64,000 nucleotides of DNA from Actinomycetota bacterium (lineage in GTDB: Bacteria > Actinomycetota > Thermoleophilia > Solirubrobacterales > Solirubrobacteraceae). Positions 8,726 to 17,903 of the stretch are shown one piece after another. Numbering within the stretch: position 1 is the first letter of the stretch; each line of letters begins with the position of its first letter. Location of the stretch: the NCBI GenBank assembly GCA_009699245.1, contig WLOQ01000001.1, forward strand, positions 1 through 64,000, written 5' to 3'. Both the position numbers and the translations under genes were made by a program. Under the pieces are notes generated by a model. It saw nothing but the letters and a program-made list of their open reading frames with translations, searched no databases and had not been told where the DNA came from.

Positions 8726-10279
8726 CTAGTGGCGGAAGTGGCGACGGCCGGTGAAGACCATCGCGCCGCCGCCCGCGTCGACGGCGGCGATGACCTCGTC
8801 GTCGCGCATCGAGCCGCCCGGCTGGATGATCGCGCTGACCCCGGCGGCCATGGCGGCCTCGGGACCGTCGGCGAACGGGAAAAAGGCGTCTGAGGCGAGC
8901 GCCAGGCCGGTCTTGCCCTGCACCCAGTCGCGGCTCGTGGCGATCTTCGCGGAGTCCACGCGGCTCATCTGGCCCGCACCGACACCGAGCGTCGCCTCGG
9001 CCTGGGCGATCACGATCGCGTTGGACTTCACATGGCGGCAGACGCGCCAGGCGAACAGCAGGTCGCGCCACTCGTCCTCGGTGGGCGCGCGCTTGGTCGC
9101 GACCTGGAGACCCTCGCGCTCGGCGATCACGACGTCGCGATCCTGGACGAGCAGGCCGCCCTCGACCTGCCGGATGTCGACCTCGGCCTGTCGCCCACGC
9201 TCGCGGCGCTCCTCGTCGAGCAGCAGCCGCACGTTCGGCTTGACGGTCAGCACCTCAAGCGCGTCGTCGTCGTAGCCGGGGGCGATTAGGACCTCGATGA
9301 ACTGCTCGGAGAGCGCCTGCGCGAGCTCACGGTCGACCTGGCGGTTGAGCGCGATGATGCCGCCGAAGGCGCTCACCGGGTCCCCCGCGAAGGCCTTGCG
9401 GTACGCCTCGAGCGCGGTCGCGCCGAGCGCCGCGCCGCACGGGTTGTTGTGCTTGACGATCACGCAGGCGGGCCGCTCGTCGCCGAGCTCCTGCAGCACT
9501 GCGCGAGCGCCGTCGAGGTCGAGGATGTTGTTGAAGGAGAGCGCCTTGCCGTGAAGCTGGCGCACGCGCGTGAGGACGCCGCGGCGGGCGCCGATCTCGG
9601 TGTAGAAGGCGGCGCGCTGGTGCGGGTTCTCGCCGTACGGGAGGTCCAGCGCCTTCTCGTACGCGCGGATGTGGAGCTCGGGCAGCCCCTCCTCCTGCTC
9701 GGAGAACCAGCGCGTGATCGCCGTGTCGTAGCGCGCGGTGTACGCGAAGGCCTCCGCGGCCAACGCGTTGCGCGTCCCGATGGAGAGCCGGCCCGCGGAC
9801 TCACGCAGCTCCGCGAGCACCGCGTCGTAGGACTCGGGGCTCGTGACGACCGCGGCGAAGGCGGCGTTCTTGGCGGCCGCGCGGATCATCGTCGGGCCAC
9901 CGATGTCGATGTTCTCGATCGCCTCGTGCCGCGGCACCCCAGCGCGCGCGACGGTGCGCTCGAACGGGTAGAGGTTCACGCAGACGAGGTCGACGAACTC
10001 GATGTCGTGCGCGGCGGCCTGGCTGAGGTGCTCGGCGCTGTCGCGCAGCGCGAGCAGACCTGCGTAGAGGCGCGGGTTGAGCGTCTTGACGCGGCCATCC
10101 ATGATCTCCGGGAAGCCGGTGAGATCGTCGATCGCGCGGACCTCGAGCCCCGCCTCGCGCAGCGCGGTGGCGGTGCCGCCGGTCGAGACGAGCTCGACGC
10201 CCATCTCCGCGAGCCCACGGGCGAACTCCACGATCCCCGTCTTGTCCGAGACGGACAACAGCGCACGGGCGACGCGCAC
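8726..10279 (-). CDS. purH: Bifunctional AICAR transformylase / IMP cyclohydrolase
   Basis: 517 residues, the normal length for PurH. The N-terminal half (about 1-195) is the MGS-like IMP cyclohydrolase domain (ALLSVSDKTGIVEFA, VSTGGTATAL, KTLNPRLYAGLLA). The C-terminal half is AICAR formyltransferase, with the catalytic Lys-His in VIVKHNNPCGAA and YGENPHQRAAFY. It catalyses the last two steps to IMP using 10-formyl-THF. Start is GTG 10279; CAGCCT 6 bases upstream is a near match to the local leaderless -10. It lies downstream of purF-recQ-purN after an 82-base gap. Confidence 0.97.
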   Translation of the reverse strand: MRVARALLSVSDKTGIVEFARGLAEMGVELVSTGGTATALREAGLEVRAIDDLTGFPEIMDGRVKTLNPRLYAGLLALRDSAEHLSQAAAHDIEFVDLVCVNLYPFERTVARAGVPRHEAIENIDIGGPTMIRAAAKNAAFAAVVTSPESYDAVLAELRESAGRLSIGTRNALAAEAFAYTARYDTAITRWFSEQEEGLPELHIRAYEKALDLPYGENPHQRAAFYTEIGARRGVLTRVRQLHGKALSFNNILDLDGARAVLQELGDERPACVIVKHNNPCGAALGATALEAYRKAFAGDPVSAFGGIIALNRQVDRELAQALSEQFIEVLIAPGYDDDALEVLTVKPNVRLLLDEERRERGRQAEVDIRQVEGGLLVQDRDVVIAEREGLQVATKRAPTEDEWRDLLFAWRVCRHVKSNAIVIAQAEATLGVGAGQMSRVDSAKIATSRDWVQGKTGLALASDAFFPFADGPEAAMAAGVSAIIQPGGSMRDDEVIAAVDAGGGAMVFTGRRHFRH

Positions 10280-10361
10280 GTCGCCAGGCTGGGTGAGCTC
10301 GGGTGTGGCGTCGGCGGCGATCCGGGCAGGCTATCGGGCGCAGCGGGCGCCACGCCGCGCG

Positions 10362-10967
10362 CTAGGCGTCGACGATCAGGGCGCGCGGATTGGCGGGGTC
10401 GCGGCGCACGGCACCCCGCGCGAGGAGCCGCACAGCATCGGGCAACAGCTCATGTTCGACCGGCTGGATCACCGCGTAGAGGCCCTCCGCGTCGACACCC
10501 GGCGGCACCGCGACTGCGCGCTGGAGCAGCACGGGGCCGGTGTCGAGCCCGGCATCGACGAGGTGCACCGTGACGCCGGTCACGCGTACGCCGTAGTCGA
10601 GCGCCTGCTCGATCGCCCGCACCCCGGGGAACGCAGGAAGCAGCGACGGATGAACATTGACGATGCGATCGGGAAAGTGGCCGATGAAGCTGCTGTCGAG
10701 GAGCGCCATGTACCCCGCGAGCACGACGAGCTCTGCGCCGCGCTCGTCGAGCCAGGCGGCGATCGCCGCGTCGCGCGCGGCGCGGTCCGGGTGATCGGCG
10801 AGCGGGAAGACCATGGTCGCCACACCGGCGGCCTGCGCGGCCTCGAGCGCCGGCGCATCCGCCCGGTCCGATGCGACGGCGACGATCTCGACCTCGCGGC
10901 CGTGGACCATGTCGAGCAGCGCGCGCAGGTTCGACCCGCGCCCCGAGGCGAGCACCGCGACCTTCAT
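10362..10967 (-). CDS. purN: Phosphoribosylglycinamide formyltransferase
   Basis: 201 residues. Converts GAR to FGAR with 10-formyl-THF (third purine step). The N-terminus VAVLASGRGSNLRALL is the phosphate-binding region. The catalytic Asn-His are in RIVNVHPSLLPAFPG and the catalytic Asp in DAGLDTGPVL. Its start overlaps the end of recQ by 4 bases (ATGA type), so translation is probably coupled. Confidence 0.96.
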   Translation of the reverse strand: MKVAVLASGRGSNLRALLDMVHGREVEIVAVASDRADAPALEAAQAAGVATMVFPLADHPDRAARDAAIAAWLDERGAELVVLAGYMALLDSSFIGHFPDRIVNVHPSLLPAFPGVRAIEQALDYGVRVTGVTVHLVDAGLDTGPVLLQRAVAVPPGVDAEGLYAVIQPVEHELLPDAVRLLARGAVRRDPANPRALIVDA

Positions 10968-12781
10968 GCCGCACCCCCGAGGGCGAGCTTTGGAAAGCGT
11001 CCGCCCGTCGAGACCAGCCGACCCGCGTCGAGGAGCTCATCGACGCGCGCGAGGACGTCGTCGGCGTGCAGCCCGGCGAAGGCGCCGTAGACCGCGAGGC
11101 CGTCGTAGCCGTTGCGCGCGACGACCTGGGAGCGCCCGCCGCGCAGGATCTCCACCGCGCGGGTACGGCCCACACCGGGCCGCGCGCTTGCGACGACCTC
11201 GAGGATCGCCTCGTCGAGGCGCCCCGCCTCGAGCGGCGCGACGGCGGGCCGGTGGGCTGCCTGGGCGCCGCGGCGCGCCTTGCCCTTCGCGCGTCCGGCG
11301 GCGGCCTGTACCCCGGCCACGTCGCCGACTGCGGCCTCGGGCGCGCAGATGTCGCAGCAGGGGACGTCGGCCGCGGGCGCGGACGGGTCGCCGAAGTGGC
11401 GCAGGACGACCGCGCGGCGGCACTCGGTCCCCTCGACGAACGCCCACATCGAGCGGTACTGGTGCCAGCGGGCCTTGATCGCATCGGCGGCCGACGAGCG
11501 GCACGTCGCGCGCGCCCGTGCGTCATAGGGGGCGGCGATCTTCCCGCGAATGCGGTCGATGGGCGCCGGGGCGGGGACGAGGACACCGGCGCGCACGAGG
11601 TGGCCGACGATCGCGCGGACCTGGTCCTGATCGGCGCCCAGCGCACGCGCCTCGACGTCGACACGACCGTCCTGCGCGGCGCCGACGAGACGCTCGGCGG
11701 CGCGGTCGAGCGCGGCGTCGGAGAGCTCGGAGCGCTCGATGAAGTGCACGTGCAGCCCCTTGTCCTTCGCCTGCGCGAGCAGCAGCGCACGCGAAGGGCG
11801 GCCGTCGCGGCCGGCGCGGCCGGCCTCCTGGTACCACGCCTCGACCGACGGCGGGACGCTGATGTGGACGACCGAGCGCACATCCGCCTTGTCGACGCCC
11901 ATCCCGAAGGCGTTGGTCGCGACGACGACCGGCACGTCGCCGTCCATGAAGCGCCGCTGCACTGCCGAGCGCCGGTCGCGCGGCAGGCCGGCGTGATAGG
12001 CGAGCGCCTCGACCCCGAGCGTCGCGCTCAGCTCACGCGCCGTCTGCTCGCACTGGGCGCGCGTCCCGCCGTAGACGATCGCCGGGCGCGAGCGCGGATC
12101 CTCGAGCGCCGCGGCAAGGCGCGCGGAGACCTCAGCCCCTGAGCGGCAGGCGAGCACCGCGAAGGTGAGGTTCGGCCGGTCGAAGCCGGTGGCGACGTGG
12201 ACCGGGTCGCGCAGCCCGAGGCGCAGCTCGATGTCGGCTGCGACCTGCGGCGTCGCCGTGGCCGTCGAGGCCACGATCGCGCGCGCGCCGAGCCATCGCG
12301 CGGCGTCCGCGAGGCGGAAGTAGTCCGGGCGGAAGTCGTGCCCCCACTGTGAGACGCAGTGCGCCTCGTCGACGACGAAGAGACCGATCGACACCTCGCG
12401 CAGGGCCTCGAGGAACCCCGGCGAGGCGAAGCGCTCAGGCGCGACGTAGAGCAGGCGCAGGTCTCCACCGCGGGCGCGCGAGAGCACCTCGCGGTTGACC
12501 TCTGCGTCCTGCTGCGCATTGACGAGCGCCACCTTGCCCGGCGCACGGCGCTCGAGGGTCTCAACCTGATCCTGCATGAGCGAGACGAGCGGTGAGACGA
12601 CGATCGACAGGTCCTCGCGCAGCAGCGCGGGGAGCTGGTAGCAGAGCGACTTCCCCGAGCCGGTCGGCATGACGACGAGCACATCGCGTCCGGCGAGTGC
12701 GCCGGCGACCGCCTCCTCCTGTCCCGGCCGGAACGCGCCGAACCCGAAGATGTCGTGCAGGGCGCGTGCGGTATCGGGCAC
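10964..12781 (-). CDS. recQ: RecQ family ATP-dependent DNA helicase
   Basis: 605 residues. Superfamily 2 helicase motifs: FRPGQEEAV (0), Walker A MPTGSGKSLCYQ (about 38-49), DEAHCVSQWGHDFRP (motif II and aromatic-rich loop), STATATP (III), and motif VI QEAGRAGRDG. A zinc-binding region with C-x(n)-CCDIC follows at about 440-470, then a winged-helix-like C-terminus. There is no clear HRDC domain. It unwinds 3'-5' in repair or fork restart. It sits between purF (7-base gap) and purN (4-base overlap) in a purine operon, an unusual place for a repair helicase. Confidence 0.92.
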   Translation of the reverse strand: MPDTARALHDIFGFGAFRPGQEEAVAGALAGRDVLVVMPTGSGKSLCYQLPALLREDLSIVVSPLVSLMQDQVETLERRAPGKVALVNAQQDAEVNREVLSRARGGDLRLLYVAPERFASPGFLEALREVSIGLFVVDEAHCVSQWGHDFRPDYFRLADAARWLGARAIVASTATATPQVAADIELRLGLRDPVHVATGFDRPNLTFAVLACRSGAEVSARLAAALEDPRSRPAIVYGGTRAQCEQTARELSATLGVEALAYHAGLPRDRRSAVQRRFMDGDVPVVVATNAFGMGVDKADVRSVVHISVPPSVEAWYQEAGRAGRDGRPSRALLLAQAKDKGLHVHFIERSELSDAALDRAAERLVGAAQDGRVDVEARALGADQDQVRAIVGHLVRAGVLVPAPAPIDRIRGKIAAPYDARARATCRSSAADAIKARWHQYRSMWAFVEGTECRRAVVLRHFGDPSAPAADVPCCDICAPEAAVGDVAGVQAAAGRAKGKARRGAQAAHRPAVAPLEAGRLDEAILEVVASARPGVGRTRAVEILRGGRSQVVARNGYDGLAVYGAFAGLHADDVLARVDELLDAGRLVSTGGRFPKLALGGAA

Positions 12782-12788
12782 GGCGTGC

Positions 12789-14258
12789 TCAGCTGCCCGG
12801 GGCGGCCATCGGCAGCACGGCCTCGAAGGCGAACTTGCCCTGGGCCTCCTCGGTGCCTTCGAGCGGGTACTCGCCGGAGAAGCACGCGTCGCAGTGCTGC
12901 TCGCGGGGCGCGCCGATCGCCTCGTAGACCCCGGCGAGCGAGAGGTAGGCGACCGAGTCGGCGCCGAGCTCCTGCGCGATCTCGTCGACGGTGCGTCCGT
13001 GCGCGATCATCTCCTCGCGCGTGTGCATGTCGATCCCGTAGTGACACGGATGGCGCACCGGCGGAGCGGAGATGCGCAGGTGGACCTCGAGCGCCCCGGC
13101 GGAGCGGAGCATCTCGACGATCTGGCGCGTCGTGTTGCCGCGCACGATCGAGTCGTCGACGACGACGAGGCGCCGCCCGGCGACGATCTCCGGGAGCGGG
13201 TTGAACTTCAGGCGCAGGCCGTGCTTGCGCAGCTCCTGGCCCGGCTGGATGAAGGTGCGCGCGACGTAGCGGTTCTTCACGAACCCGTCGTCCTGCAGGA
13301 GCCCGCTCGCGCGGGCGAAGCCGCGGGCCGCGGTGCTGCCGGAGTCCGGGACGGCGATCACGAGGTCCGCCGACGGGACCGGCGCCTCGCGCGCGAGGAT
13401 CTCGCCCATCCGCCCGCGGATCACCTGGAGCACCGTGTCGCGCACGCGCGAGTCCGGGCGCGCGAAGTAGATGTGCTCGAAGACGCAGAACGCAGGGCGG
13501 GCTCCCTCGACGATCATCTCCGAGGTGAAGCCCTCGGCGCCGAACGAGACGCACTCGCCGGGCCGCACTTCCCGCAGGTACTCCGCGCCGATGATGTCGA
13601 GTGCGCACGACTCGCTCGCGACGCACCAGCGGTCCTCGAGCTTGCCGAGGACGAGCGGCCGCACGCCCGCAGGGTCGCGGAAGGCGTAGACGCGGTCCTT
13701 CGTCATCACGACGGTGGAGTAGGCACCCTGCAGGCGCGGCACGACGTCCGCGATCGCCTCATCCATCGTCTCCGCCGGGTGCGTCGCGAGCAACGCGGCG
13801 ATGATCTCCGAGTCCGAGGTCGAGCTGAAGCCGATGCCCTGCTCGCGCAGGCTCGCGTGGAGCTCGACGGCGTTGATGAGGTTGCCGTTGTGCGCGAGCG
13901 CGAGCTCGCGGCGGTTGCCGCCCATGCCGGCCGAGCGATGGATCGGCTGCGAGTTCTCCCACTCATTCGAGCCGGTCGTCGAGTAGCGGACGTGGCCGAT
14001 CGCGAGGTCGCCGCCGAGCGCGCGCAGGTCGTGCTCCTTGAAGACCTGCGAGACGAGGCCGAGCGCGCGCTGCGTGATGATGTAGCCGTCGCCGCCGGCC
14101 GAAGCGATGCCCGCCGACTCCTGGCCGCGGTGCTGGAGCGCATAGAGGCCGAAATACGCGAGGCGCGCAACCTCGTGGCCGGGCGCGTAGATCCCGAAGA
14201 CACCGCACTCGTCGCGCGGGCCCTCGCGCTCATCGAAGATGGGAAGAGGAGTCGCCAT
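12789..14258 (-). CDS. purF: Amidophosphoribosyltransferase
   Basis: 489 residues. Catalyses the committed purine step, PRPP plus glutamine to phosphoribosylamine. A short 17-residue propeptide precedes the nucleophile Cys18 (DECGVFGIYA), so N-terminal processing is expected. The glutaminase domain has HRGQESAGIA and RYSTTGSNEWENSQP; the PRTase domain has the PRPP loop VVVDDSIVRGNTTRQ. Four-Cys iron-sulfur ligands of the Bacillus type appear as C in FCVFEH and CDACFSG. SD GAGGG lies 7 bases before ATG 14258. First gene of a purF-recQ-purN-purH operon. Confidence 0.97.
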   Translation of the reverse strand: MATPLPIFDEREGPRDECGVFGIYAPGHEVARLAYFGLYALQHRGQESAGIASAGGDGYIITQRALGLVSQVFKEHDLRALGGDLAIGHVRYSTTGSNEWENSQPIHRSAGMGGNRRELALAHNGNLINAVELHASLREQGIGFSSTSDSEIIAALLATHPAETMDEAIADVVPRLQGAYSTVVMTKDRVYAFRDPAGVRPLVLGKLEDRWCVASESCALDIIGAEYLREVRPGECVSFGAEGFTSEMIVEGARPAFCVFEHIYFARPDSRVRDTVLQVIRGRMGEILAREAPVPSADLVIAVPDSGSTAARGFARASGLLQDDGFVKNRYVARTFIQPGQELRKHGLRLKFNPLPEIVAGRRLVVVDDSIVRGNTTRQIVEMLRSAGALEVHLRISAPPVRHPCHYGIDMHTREEMIAHGRTVDEIAQELGADSVAYLSLAGVYEAIGAPREQHCDACFSGEYPLEGTEEAQGKFAFEAVLPMAAPGS

Positions 14259-14269
14259 GAAGGGCCCTC

Positions 14270-14284
14270 GGAGGTGTGTCCTCC
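14270..14284. repeat. Small inverted repeat GGAGG-N5-CCTCC upstream of purF
   Basis: Perfect 5-base arms around TGTGT, 11 bases before the purF start. In the purF leader RNA it could pair two SD-like purine tracts, but the element is short and may be chance. Confidence 0.3.
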
Positions 14285-14361
14285 GTGGAATTTGAGACTA
14301 GCAGCGGGAGCGGCGCAGCCCGGCGTGTACAACCGCCGCGCAAAGCGGCACACTGCCGGGC

Positions 14362-14802
14362 ATGTATTCGACCATTGCCGTCGGCAGCGACGGAAGCGAC
14401 ACCGCCGCCATCGCCGTCCGCGCCGCCATCGACATCGCCTCGCGCTACGGCGCGAAGCTGCTCATCCTCGGAGCGCATGAGAGCGCTGCCGGCGCCAGCG
14501 TCATGGCCGCCAGCGCGGGCGTCGCGATCCCCGCCGACCCGGACTGGGAGCAGAGCCTCGACCGGGAGGTCGCAGGCGACCTGCAGCCGCTGATCGACGA
14601 GGCCGCCGCAGCGGGCGTCCAGGCCGAGCTCGTCGTCGGCTCCGGCCCGCCCGCCGAGGTCCTCTGCGAGGTCGCGGAGTCACGCAACGTCGATCTGCTC
14701 GTCGTCGGCAGCAAGGGCATGAAGCGCAAGGTCCTGGGCAGCGTCCCGAACACGGTCACGCATAAGGCGCCGTGCTCCGTGCTGCTGGTGAAGACCGCCT
14801 AG
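14362..14802 (+). CDS. Universal stress protein (UspA family)
   Basis: 146 residues, single Usp domain. Begins MYSTIAVGSDGS (phosphate-site Asp/Gly) and ends with the ATP-binding signature GSKGMKRKVLGSVPNTV (G-x2-G-x9-G-S), so it is probably an ATP-binding member. Role in stress survival is known for the family but the specific function is not predictable. It is divergent from purF and overlaps the end of purL by 4 bases tail to tail. CACACT 7 bases before ATG is a near match to the local leaderless -10. Confidence 0.9.
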   Translation: MYSTIAVGSDGSDTAAIAVRAAIDIASRYGAKLLILGAHESAAGASVMAASAGVAIPADPDWEQSLDREVAGDLQPLIDEAAAAGVQAELVVGSGPPAEVLCEVAESRNVDLLVVGSKGMKRKVLGSVPNTVTHKAPCSVLLVKTA

Positions 14803-16994
14803 GCGAAGAGCTGCGCGAGCGCGCCGTGGGCCTCGCGCAGGTCCGCGAGCGCGACATCCACCGCGGCGCCCGCCGCCTGCGCGTGCAGGCGCTCGCCGCC
14901 GACCGCACCGATGATGTCGAGCTCGACGCGCTCGGCGAGCTGGGCGATGGCGGCCGGGTGGCCGGAGACGACGAAGCCGCCGGGAGCCTCGCCGAAGAGC
15001 GCCGTCCAGGCGTCGTCCGCGTCGCCGAGTTCGACGGTCGCACCGATGGAACCGGCGAGCGCGCTCTCGGCGACGGCGACAAGCAGGCCGCCCTCGGCGA
15101 TGTCGTGGGCGCTGGAGAGGAGGCCCTCGCGGACCGCGTCGCGGACGGCCTCCTGCGCGGAACGCACGGCGAGGATGTCGAGCTCGGGCAGGCCGTCGGG
15201 GAGCGCCTCGCCGCGCAGGCGCGCGAGCTCGCTCGCGGGGAGCGCCGGGCGGAAGGGGCCGACGAGCGCGATCGCGTCGCCCTCCTGCGCGAAGCCGAGC
15301 CGGCCGGCGCGCTCGACGTCAGGCAGGCGCCCGACCATGCCGATCACCGGGGTCGGGTAGATCGGCCCGGACGCGCCCTCGTTGTAGAGCGACACGTTGC
15401 CGCCGACGATCGGCGCGTCGAGTGCGCGACAGGCGGCGCCGAGGCCGCGGACCGCCTCGGTGAGCTGCCAGGCGATGTGCGGCTTCTCGGGGTTGCCGAA
15501 GTTCAGGTTGTTCGTCGTGCCGAGCGGCTCTGCTCCGACGCACGCGAGGTTCGAGGCGCACTCGAGGACGACCGCGATGGTCCCCCAGTAGGGGTCGGCC
15601 GCGACCTTGCGGCCGTTGCCGTCGATCGAGACGCCGAGCCCGCCGCCGCCCGGGAGCTGGAGGACGGCAGCGTCGGCCTCCTCGGGGCGCCGCACGGTGC
15701 GCGACTGGACGATCGAGTCGTACTGCTCAAAGAGCGGCCGGCGCGAGGCGATGTTCGGTGAGGCGAGCAGCGTGAGCAGCGCCTCCTGGGCGTCCGCGTC
15801 CTCACCGAGGACCGCGGCGGGCGCCGGATAGAGCTGCTGCGTCGGGGCTGCCGGCGACAGATCATAGAGCGGGCAGTCGTCGACGAGCGCTGCGACCGAC
15901 ATGTCGCCGACGAGCTCCTCGCCGCGGAAGATCCGCATGTGGCCGGTGTCGGTGACTGACCCGATCGCCGTCCCGTGGACCTCCCACTTGTCGGTCAGCG
16001 CGATGACCTCGGCGAGCTTGCCCGGCTCGACGACGCAGAGCATCCGCTCCTGCGACTCGCTGACCATGATCTCGAACGGCTCCATATCGGCCTCGCGCAG
16101 GGGGACCGTCGCGACGTCGATGTCGATGCCGACCTCGCCCTTGCTCGCCATCTCGCTCGCGCTGGACGTGAGGCCCGCGGCGCCGAGGTCCTGGAGCGCG
16201 ACGATGAGGCCGCGCTCAAGCAGCTCGAGCGAGCACTCGAGCAGCTTGCTCTCCTCGAAGGGATCGCCGACCTGGACGGTCGGGCGCTTGTCCTCGCTGA
16301 GCTCACCGAGCTCGGCGGAGGCGAGGACCGATGCGCCGCCGATGCCGTCGCGGCCGGTCGACGCGCCGTAGAGGACGAGGACGTTGCCGACGCCCGCGGC
16401 GGCGGAGCGCACGAGCTTCTCGGTCTCGCCGAGGCCGAGCGCCATCGCGTTGACGAGGCAGTTCTGCTCGTACGGCTCCTCGAAGTAGACCTCGCCACCC
16501 ACCGTGGGGACACCCATCGAGTTGCCGTAGTGGCCGATCCCACTGACCGCGCCGTCGAGCAGGAAGCGCGAGCGCTCGCTCGTGAGCGGGTTGCCGAAGC
16601 GCAGCGAGTCGAGCACCGCGATCGGGCGCGCGCCGATCGCGAAGATGTCGCGCAGGATGCCGCCGACGCCGGTGGCGGCGCCCTGGAACGGCTCGACCGC
16701 GCTCGGGTGGTTGTGCGACTCGACCTTGAAGGCGCAGGCGAGGCCGTTTCCGACATCGACGGCGCCGGCGTTCTCGCCCGGGCCCATGACGACGAAGGGA
16801 CCCTCGGTCGGCAGCGTCATGAGGAGCTTCTTCGAGTGCTTGTAGGCGCAGTGCTCGCTCCACAGCAGCGAGAACATCGCGAGCTCGACCTGGTTGGGCG
16901 GGCGGTCGAGCTTCGTGCAGACGAGTGCGTACTCATCGCGGGTGAGACCGAGCGCGACGGCCTCCTCGACGGTCGGCAGGGCGGCGTCAGACAT
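14799..16994 (-). CDS. purL: Phosphoribosylformylglycinamidine synthase, large subunit
   Basis: 731 residues, the small-type PurL that works with PurQ and PurS. Converts FGAR to FGAM with ATP and ammonia from PurQ. Visible motifs: SEHCAYKHSK (about 46-55), KVESHNHPSAVEPFQGAATG (catalytic His region), the Gly-rich DLGAAGLTSS, and VGGNVSLYNE. The start overlaps purQ by 8 bases. Last gene of the purC-purS-purQ-purL run. Confidence 0.97.
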   Translation of the reverse strand: MSDAALPTVEEAVALGLTRDEYALVCTKLDRPPNQVELAMFSLLWSEHCAYKHSKKLLMTLPTEGPFVVMGPGENAGAVDVGNGLACAFKVESHNHPSAVEPFQGAATGVGGILRDIFAIGARPIAVLDSLRFGNPLTSERSRFLLDGAVSGIGHYGNSMGVPTVGGEVYFEEPYEQNCLVNAMALGLGETEKLVRSAAAGVGNVLVLYGASTGRDGIGGASVLASAELGELSEDKRPTVQVGDPFEESKLLECSLELLERGLIVALQDLGAAGLTSSASEMASKGEVGIDIDVATVPLREADMEPFEIMVSESQERMLCVVEPGKLAEVIALTDKWEVHGTAIGSVTDTGHMRIFRGEELVGDMSVAALVDDCPLYDLSPAAPTQQLYPAPAAVLGEDADAQEALLTLLASPNIASRRPLFEQYDSIVQSRTVRRPEEADAAVLQLPGGGGLGVSIDGNGRKVAADPYWGTIAVVLECASNLACVGAEPLGTTNNLNFGNPEKPHIAWQLTEAVRGLGAACRALDAPIVGGNVSLYNEGASGPIYPTPVIGMVGRLPDVERAGRLGFAQEGDAIALVGPFRPALPASELARLRGEALPDGLPELDILAVRSAQEAVRDAVREGLLSSAHDIAEGGLLVAVAESALAGSIGATVELGDADDAWTALFGEAPGGFVVSGHPAAIAQLAERVELDIIGAVGGERLHAQAAGAAVDVALADLREAHGALAQLFA

Positions 16995-17661
16995 GCGCGC
17001 CTCCGGCGGCGAGCGCCATCGACTCGAAGATCCGCAGGCCGTCGGTCGAGCCGGTGAGGGCGTCGACGGCGTGCTCCGGGTGCGGCATCAGGCCGAAGAC
17101 GTTGCCCGCCTCGTTGCAGACCCCGGCGATGTCGCGCGCGGAGCCGTTGAAGCACTCGCCCGGCGCGTAGCGCACGACGATCTGGCCCGCCGCCTCCATC
17201 GCGTCGAGCTGGTCGTCCGGCGCGTAGTAGCGCCCGGAGCCGTGCTTGGCCGGGACGCTCAGCAGCTCTCCCGGCGCGCACGCGCGTGTGAACGGCGTGT
17301 CCGGGCTCACGACCTCGAGGTGGACCTGGCGCGAGGTGAAGCGGCGGTTCGTGTTCTGCAGCAGCGCGCCGGGGAGCAGCCCGGCCTCGCAGAGCACCTG
17401 AAAGCCGTTGCAGATCCCGAGGACGAGGCCGCCGTCGCGGGCGAAGGCGATGACCTCCTCCATCATCGGGGAGAAGCGGGCGATCGCCCCGGCGCGCAGG
17501 TAGTCGCCGTAGGAGAAGCCGCCCGGGACGATGATCGCGTCGCAGCCCGCAAGGTCGCGGTCGCGATGCCAGAGCAGCACGGCCTCACCGACGCGGCCTG
17601 CGGCGAGCTGCGCGTCCGCCTCGTCGCAGGAGCCGGGGAACTGCAGGACGCCGAACTTCAC
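16987..17661 (-). CDS. purQ: Phosphoribosylformylglycinamidine synthase, glutaminase subunit
   Basis: 224 residues from GTG 17661. Class I glutamine amidotransferase: nucleophile Cys in LGICNGFQVL, His and Glu in GLMPHPEHA. It supplies ammonia to PurL. The N-terminus VKFGVLQFPGSCDEAD matches the family start. The GTG overlaps the end of purS by 4 bases, and its own end overlaps purL by 8, so the three subunits are translationally coupled. Confidence 0.96.
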   Translation of the reverse strand: MKFGVLQFPGSCDEADAQLAAGRVGEAVLLWHRDRDLAGCDAIIVPGGFSYGDYLRAGAIARFSPMMEEVIAFARDGGLVLGICNGFQVLCEAGLLPGALLQNTNRRFTSRQVHLEVVSPDTPFTRACAPGELLSVPAKHGSGRYYAPDDQLDAMEAAGQIVVRYAPGECFNGSARDIAGVCNEAGNVFGLMPHPEHAVDALTGSTDGLRIFESMALAAGGAHV

Positions 17662-17903
17662 GCGGCGGTCCCGGAGGCCTCGCCGAGCAGCTGCACCTCG
17701 TAGTCCTCGACGAGCGGGTTGGCGAGCAGCTTGCGGCACATCTCCTCGACCTGCGACGCATCGTCGACCTCGAGCTCGATGAGCCGACCGATGCGCACAT
17801 CGGTGACCCCGCTGAACCCGAGCGCCGGCAGCGCCTGCTCGACCGCGACCCCCTGGGGATCGAGAATGCCGGCCTTCGGCCGGACCAGCACACGCACCCG
17901 CAT
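17658..17903 (-). CDS. purS: Phosphoribosylformylglycinamidine synthase subunit PurS
   Basis: 81 residues, the normal size for PurS, the small structural subunit that bridges PurL and PurQ. Typical segments: RVLVRPKAGILDPQG, VRIGRLIELEVD, CRKLLANPLVEDYEV. ATG 17903 is chosen because its A is the last base of the purC stop (TGATG); a longer in-frame start would add 10 atypical residues inside purC. Confidence 0.95.
   Translation of the reverse strand: MRVRVLVRPKAGILDPQGVAVEQALPALGFSGVTDVRIGRLIELEVDDASQVEEMCRKLLANPLVEDYEVQLLGEASGTAA

Noticed and set aside
14270-14284. purF attenuator or terminator
   Set aside because: Only a 5-bp stem with no U-tract; kept as a weak repeat but not as a regulatory claim.
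12669-14480. A 603-codon plus-strand open frame opposite purF and part of recQ
   Set aside because: Shadow of purF; low-complexity Arg/Ala translation.
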